Part shown: positions 60,150 through 64,000 of the stretch, piece after piece
How the letters are laid out: each line of letters starts with the position of its first letter
How positions within the stretch are numbered: position 1 is the first letter of the stretch
Source of the DNA: Mactromeris polynyma
Lineage: Eukaryota; Mollusca; Bivalvia; Venerida; Mactridae
Assembly: GCA_032209605.1 (NCBI GenBank)
Contig: JASFXZ010000016.1
Location: forward strand, 2,728,001 to 2,792,000
Length of the DNA stretch: 64,000 bases
Reading direction: 5' to 3'
Notes under the pieces: generated by a model
Told to the model about the DNA's origin: nothing
Seen by the model: only the letters and a program-made list of their open reading frames with translations
Databases searched by the model: none
Translations under genes and position numbers: made by a program

Positions 60150-60695
60150 TTATGTACGAGTACTCACTATGCTGTCATATTTGACATCAGTTTCATTTTT
60201 ATATACAAAAGTATGGATATGGTAGTAAATGTTTTATTTAATTTTGATGAAATTTACGTGCTGTAGGACGCATTACTGTATTTTTTTATTTTTTTAAGTC
60301 ATACATGTATTTACTCTGTTTTTATACGCATCCAAAATTTAACTAAGACAAGGAGAGAAAACAACAACAAGAAAAAAAACACTTCTCCGTACTACATATC
60401 TAACCAAACTTGATTACAAACTCTTAACTAATACACCTTTTATTTGTTTCGTAATTTATTATGCTTTAATAATATTCTCATTTGTACATTGATCGAAAGT
60501 ATTTATTTATAATTATGTTAATAATTACATGTATGCGCATGGGCAATATTGCCTTTTGCAATAAATAGATCTATGTTACCCATACTATATACATTTATAT
60601 CGTACATCATAGTGGGCGCTATTTGTTTCTTGTAAGAGGGCGAAAAATGATGTGTATCACTTATTGAATACAATACTAATGTCAGTTTCTAATCA
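60150..60695. other. no recognised gene
   Basis: AT-rich sequence without supported features. Confidence 0.5.
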
Positions 60696-60702
60696 TTGAA
60701 CA

Positions 60703-60880
60703 TTATAAAGCCCCCTCGTACCCTTATTATAAAGCCCCCCTTGTACCCTTATTATAAAGCCCCCCTTGTACCCTTATTATAAAGCCCCCTCGTACCCTTA
60801 TTATAAAGCCCCCCTTGTACCCTTATTATAAAGCCCCCCTTGTACCCTTATTATAAAGCCCCCTCGTACCCTTATTATAA
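60703..60880. repeat. 24/25-bp tandem array, 7 units with a period-3 pattern
   Basis: The unit is TTATAAAGCCCCCTCGTACC, CTTA (24 bp) or the CCCCCCTTGTACCC form (25 bp). The order of forms is TCG, TTG, TTG, TCG, TTG, TTG, TCG, so the array grew as a 3-unit block of about 74 bp. Confidence 0.92.
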
Positions 60881-60889
60881 CACACTGTA

Positions 60890-61285
60890 CAAAACATAAC
60901 GATATATATTAGCGAACACGAGGTATAGACAAATGTCTTCAAGTGTATCACAATTAACCATCATCTTACCCCAGCATTTAGCTAACAATGATACAGACTT
61001 TTAGCAAAGCTGTGTGTATTTGTTAACATACTTAATAATACGAAGCATGCCTCAAAATGTAGGATATTAATATGATGAAATATTGAAAATATCGCAACAT
61101 TCGCAGCAGGTTTCATCAATGCCAGAATATGGTTGTCAATGCATTATTGTAAAATATGCGGTTTTCGCCTGTAGAAAATGCATTATAATTTATCCTAGAA
61201 AATTGTACAGTTTTTTATGAACCGATCTTATTTATCAGATATCTGGATCTGAGAAAGCATGACAAGTTTTAAATACTTTAATGTG
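60890..61285. other. no recognised gene
   Basis: AT-rich sequence without supported features. Confidence 0.5.
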
Positions 61286-61289
61286 AGAA

Positions 61290-61360
61290 ATGATTACCAA
61301 GCTAGCCACCTAAAGCGTTCCAAAAACTCGCGAGATTTTCCGAGATTATACCTGCAAATA
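61290..61360 (-). mobile_element. fragment related to the 62.4-kb SINE
   Basis: GCTAGCCACCTAAAGCGTTC, CAAAAACTCGCGAGATTTTC and CGAGATTATACC resemble 62370-62440 (GCCACCTAGGTTACTC, TTCTCGCGAGACATTCCGGG). Only the body part is present. Confidence 0.4.
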
Positions 61361-61734
61361 GATGTCTGGAATTGCTATCATTTAAACTGTAGCAAAAACT
61401 TCATGTCAGATAATGTTGATAATTATTGAAATTTATTGACAAAACAGTATTTTTATTTCCGGGATTATAACGGAGCAGGTGTAGATTACATGTTTCAGGG
61501 CAATGCTCTGATGCAAGGCAAACAAATATTTAGGATTTTTTTCGTTTTCTTGTGATGCATACAATTGATTGAGTGGCTGTTAAGCTTCTGACACAAGGTT
61601 GATATAATTATAATTAAATGTCATAACGCTGCATTTAGCATGAACCAAATATTTGAACGAAAATTCCATCATGATTTACCTTCGTGCACTAGTCCATTAA
61701 GTGCAACATTTACTCTATTTTTATATTCTACAGT

Positions 61735-61835
61735 GACAATACGATACTATACGATACGATGCTATACGATATGATACGATACGATACGATACGATGATAT
61801 ACGATACGATATGATACGATACGATACGATACAAA
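61735..61835. repeat. ATACG pentanucleotide microsatellite
   Basis: Runs of GATAC/ATACG with GATAT and GATGCTAT interruptions. It lies where the 3' tail of the minus-strand LINE relic (62.3 to 61.86 kb) should end, so it may have grown from that tail. Confidence 0.85.
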
Positions 61836-61854
61836 ATCATTAATGGCATAAAAC

Positions 61855-62051
61855 TTGGTTCAATGTGTATAGCAAACAGAAATCATTAGTACTATACAAT
61901 TACTATGTAGAAGAGATATATGGATTTTCAAAGAGCATCACAAATTTTATATCATTTGCATACAGAGTTTTGATTTTCTACATAAATTGGCAAAGTAAAT
62001 AAATTTCGCAAGATTACATGTTGTTTTTTGGATTTTCGCACATCAGATTCG
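61855..62051 (-). mobile_element. 3' untranslated part of the minus-strand LINE relic
   Basis: AT-rich sequence following the LINE stop on the minus strand. 61905-61950 is similar to 1640-1690. Confidence 0.4.
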
Positions 62052-62325
62052 TCAATTTTTGTATGTTTGACCAGGTGTAATAATAATGTTGTAAGTATTG
62101 AATTCTAAATTTCTGTATTTTGGACAAATTAGTTGAAAGTGATATTCATTTCCTATCATATCTAAGTTACAATTATTACAAATTCTTTGATGTTTAGGTT
62201 GATGTTGATATCCTCCGGATTCAATTGCCAAATCGTGAGAAGAAGTTTGAAATTGGGTTAGAGATGTTCTGATTTTTGTTTTTAATGAAGTTAAAATATA
62301 GTTACATCGATAATGTTTCAATAGT
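62052..62325 (-). pseudogene. LINE C-terminus with CCHC knuckle, truncated
   Basis: An 89-codon minus-strand frame carries TSLTQFQTSSHDLAIESGGY, then RICNNCNLDMIGNEYHFQLI, CPKYRNL. The spacing CX2CX9HX4C is the same as in the 23.2-kb relic and typical of the LINE ORF2 C-terminus. The LTQFQTSSHDL...E.G.Y run is the segment that usually precedes the knuckle. Nothing upstream (RT, endonuclease) is recognised, and a SINE-like piece lies just beyond at 62.4 kb. The sequence differs from the 23-kb relic, so it is a different LINE lineage. Confidence 0.75.
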
Positions 62326-62369
62326 TATTTAATTTACATCGAATATGAATGAAGTTACAACGCAAATTC

Positions 62370-62530
62370 ATACCGATGACTGCCACCTAGGTTACTCTAA
62401 CCACTTCTCGCGAGACATTCCGGGATTGTGATGTCCTCGGAAAGATCTCGCCCATAGTGGAATTCGAACATACGACTTCCGCATGAGGAGCCAGGCGATC
62501 TTTCCTCAGTCCCATTGGCTTCCTCGTATT
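62370..62530 (-). mobile_element. tRNA-like SINE fragment
   Basis: On the minus strand, AAGCCAATGGGACTGAGG (A-box-like), CCTGGCTCCTCATGCGGAAG and a B box GTTCGAATTCC appear in tRNA order, followed by a body with CGGAATGTCTCGCGAGAAG. The A box is degenerate. A related body piece is at 61290-61360. Confidence 0.5.
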
Positions 62531-62544
62531 ATTACAATGTATAC

Positions 62545-64000
62545 GTGCGCATTTAAATCAAATCCATTATTGTGTTGCTAAATAATGTTGTAAATTTCGA
62601 CCAAAGTTTAGACGCAAATGCTCTCAAAATTTCTTTGTAGGATTCCACAGCTGACTTCCAGTAATATTGTTCGTTTTTTATCATTGGAACGCATAAGATT
62701 ATGTATGGGGTTTCATAATGAAATACTATAGATACCTTATCTTTCACTGATATCTAACGTGTGTCTATAAATATCAGGGAAAAAAGAATTTTCATTGCTG
62801 AAACAGGCAAATTTTGTGGTGGTTTATTGTTGAGATATGTTCACAATCATTCCTTCGTTCAACTTTTTATGCATAGAACAACGAACTATCTTTATCTGAT
62901 AAAAGTGCAGAAATAACAAAAACTTACATTGGAATTTGAATATGTTAACCTCCATTTATATCTAGTATGAATGCTAGTACTTATAACGGTCTCAAAGTTA
63001 GGCCGTACCATAATGAATCTATGGTTAGCATCCTCATGCGGGTAGATTCTCTGCAGTCTGATCGACAAAGAGGCAAAGCTGACAATGTAAACATCCCCAA
63101 CAATGATGTTATTTTAACGACATTGACCCGTTTAGTTGATAACACTGCCTCATGAAATCAATGACCATGTTCAAAAGTTGAAAAATCAATAAATCTAGTA
63201 TTTTATTTAGTATTTTGTGTTGTTTTGATAACTATTAGGTTTTTTTCATTTTATGTAGAATATCTTCATTTGCAGGAAGAAAGATGTACATACAAAAGAT
63301 AAATTCTTTTTTTTTTAAACAATTTGTTTGTTTTTTCCTTGCTTGTTTCCTTGCAGATTTCGAAATATGAATCTTTAAAGATGTATCTGGCTTTTTTGAA
63401 TCTATGTTGATGGGCATCGTCCAGTATTGTTGTTACATAGTATAACACATCATTAACAAGAACCATTGCTATGTATAACCGTTTTATAATATCTTGTTTA
63501 ATTATATTACTAACAGACAAACCAGTAAAAAAACACACGCTTGATAAAAAACTTCCATTTTTTTTAAATTTTATTGAAATACAAACGCCTTTTTCGACAA
63601 ATACAGAGAAATACATTATAAATGTATTCTGTGATAATGCATGTTTATTGAAGTTTTAAGTAGTTAACGTATATATTTCATGTTTGTTTAGGTAAACAAA
63701 TGAACATACTGAGCATACTGTCTCTTTAAGACAATGATGAAATATTTCAGAAATAAACTAGCAAACACTGTTGCATTGTACAAATTATTGTCACGTTTGT
63801 AAAACACGACGCTACACTCGTACACTACGTTCAACATCTCTCATTCACACCACTAAACTATCTATTAGTATTTCGACAAATAGATATTTCAACCAAAAAA
63901 CTGCCAAACAATTTATAGTAACAACTGGGATGAGTTTTAGGAAAAATGTAACCTTTCTGAACTGACATAGAACTGTAACGATCAGTTTAATTCGGCTCTA
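62545..64000. other. no recognised gene
   Basis: AT-rich sequence. The frames at 62.55-62.75, 63.24-63.62 and 63.77-63.97 kb overlap frames on the other strand or lack motifs. Confidence 0.45.

Overview
The window looks like AT-rich, non-coding animal DNA. There are no bacterial-style operons. Its recognisable content is transposon relics, interspersed repeats and tandem arrays. Tc1-type transposases, LINE C-termini with a CCHC knuckle, a tRNA-headed SINE and foldback elements together suggest a metazoan. From memory of similar repeats I would guess a lophotrochozoan, probably a bivalve mollusc, but no host gene here proves that.

Protein-coding content is almost all from mobile elements. The best-preserved item is a 1.34-kb Tc1/mariner element at 39646-40985. 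It has TA target duplications, matched terminal inverted repeats and a DD34E transposase broken by one frameshift and one stop codon. Two other, more decayed Tc1-type pieces lie at 33.4 kb and 42.0 kb. Two LINE relics end in a CX2CX9HX4C knuckle (23.2-23.7 kb on +, 62.05-62.3 kb on -). Three short stretches (2208-2337, 4588-4723 on -, 56579-56764) could be isolated host exons. The one at 4.6 kb is the most protein-like.

Layout: 0-8 kb holds a SINE, two copies of a CCAAT-containing repeat (family Q here), the possible exons and a 21-bp minisatellite. 8-20 kb is mostly featureless, with a possible foldback element at 11.8-12.4 kb and hairpins at 16.2 and 17.2 kb. 20-32 kb carries copies of a ~430-bp repeat (family P here), a small foldback element and a LINE 3' end. 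32-51 kb is a set of diverged duplicated segments (33.0-38.5, 41.2-45.7 and 48.5-50.9 kb) interleaved with P copies and Tc1 pieces. 51.5-52.7 kb is a P copy swollen by a 45-bp, 22-unit array. 53-64 kb has SINE pieces, a 47-bp array, a 199-bp foldback element, a 24/25-bp array, a pentanucleotide microsatellite and the second LINE relic.

The most interesting theme is that both large minisatellites grew inside dispersed repeats. The 21-bp array sits in the body of a SINE-family copy and the 45-bp array in a P copy. For each, an unexpanded copy of the same repeat is present in this window, so the ancestral unit can be identified. Family names P, Q and R and block names alpha to zeta are labels coined here. 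All similarity statements are from reading by eye, not from computed alignments.
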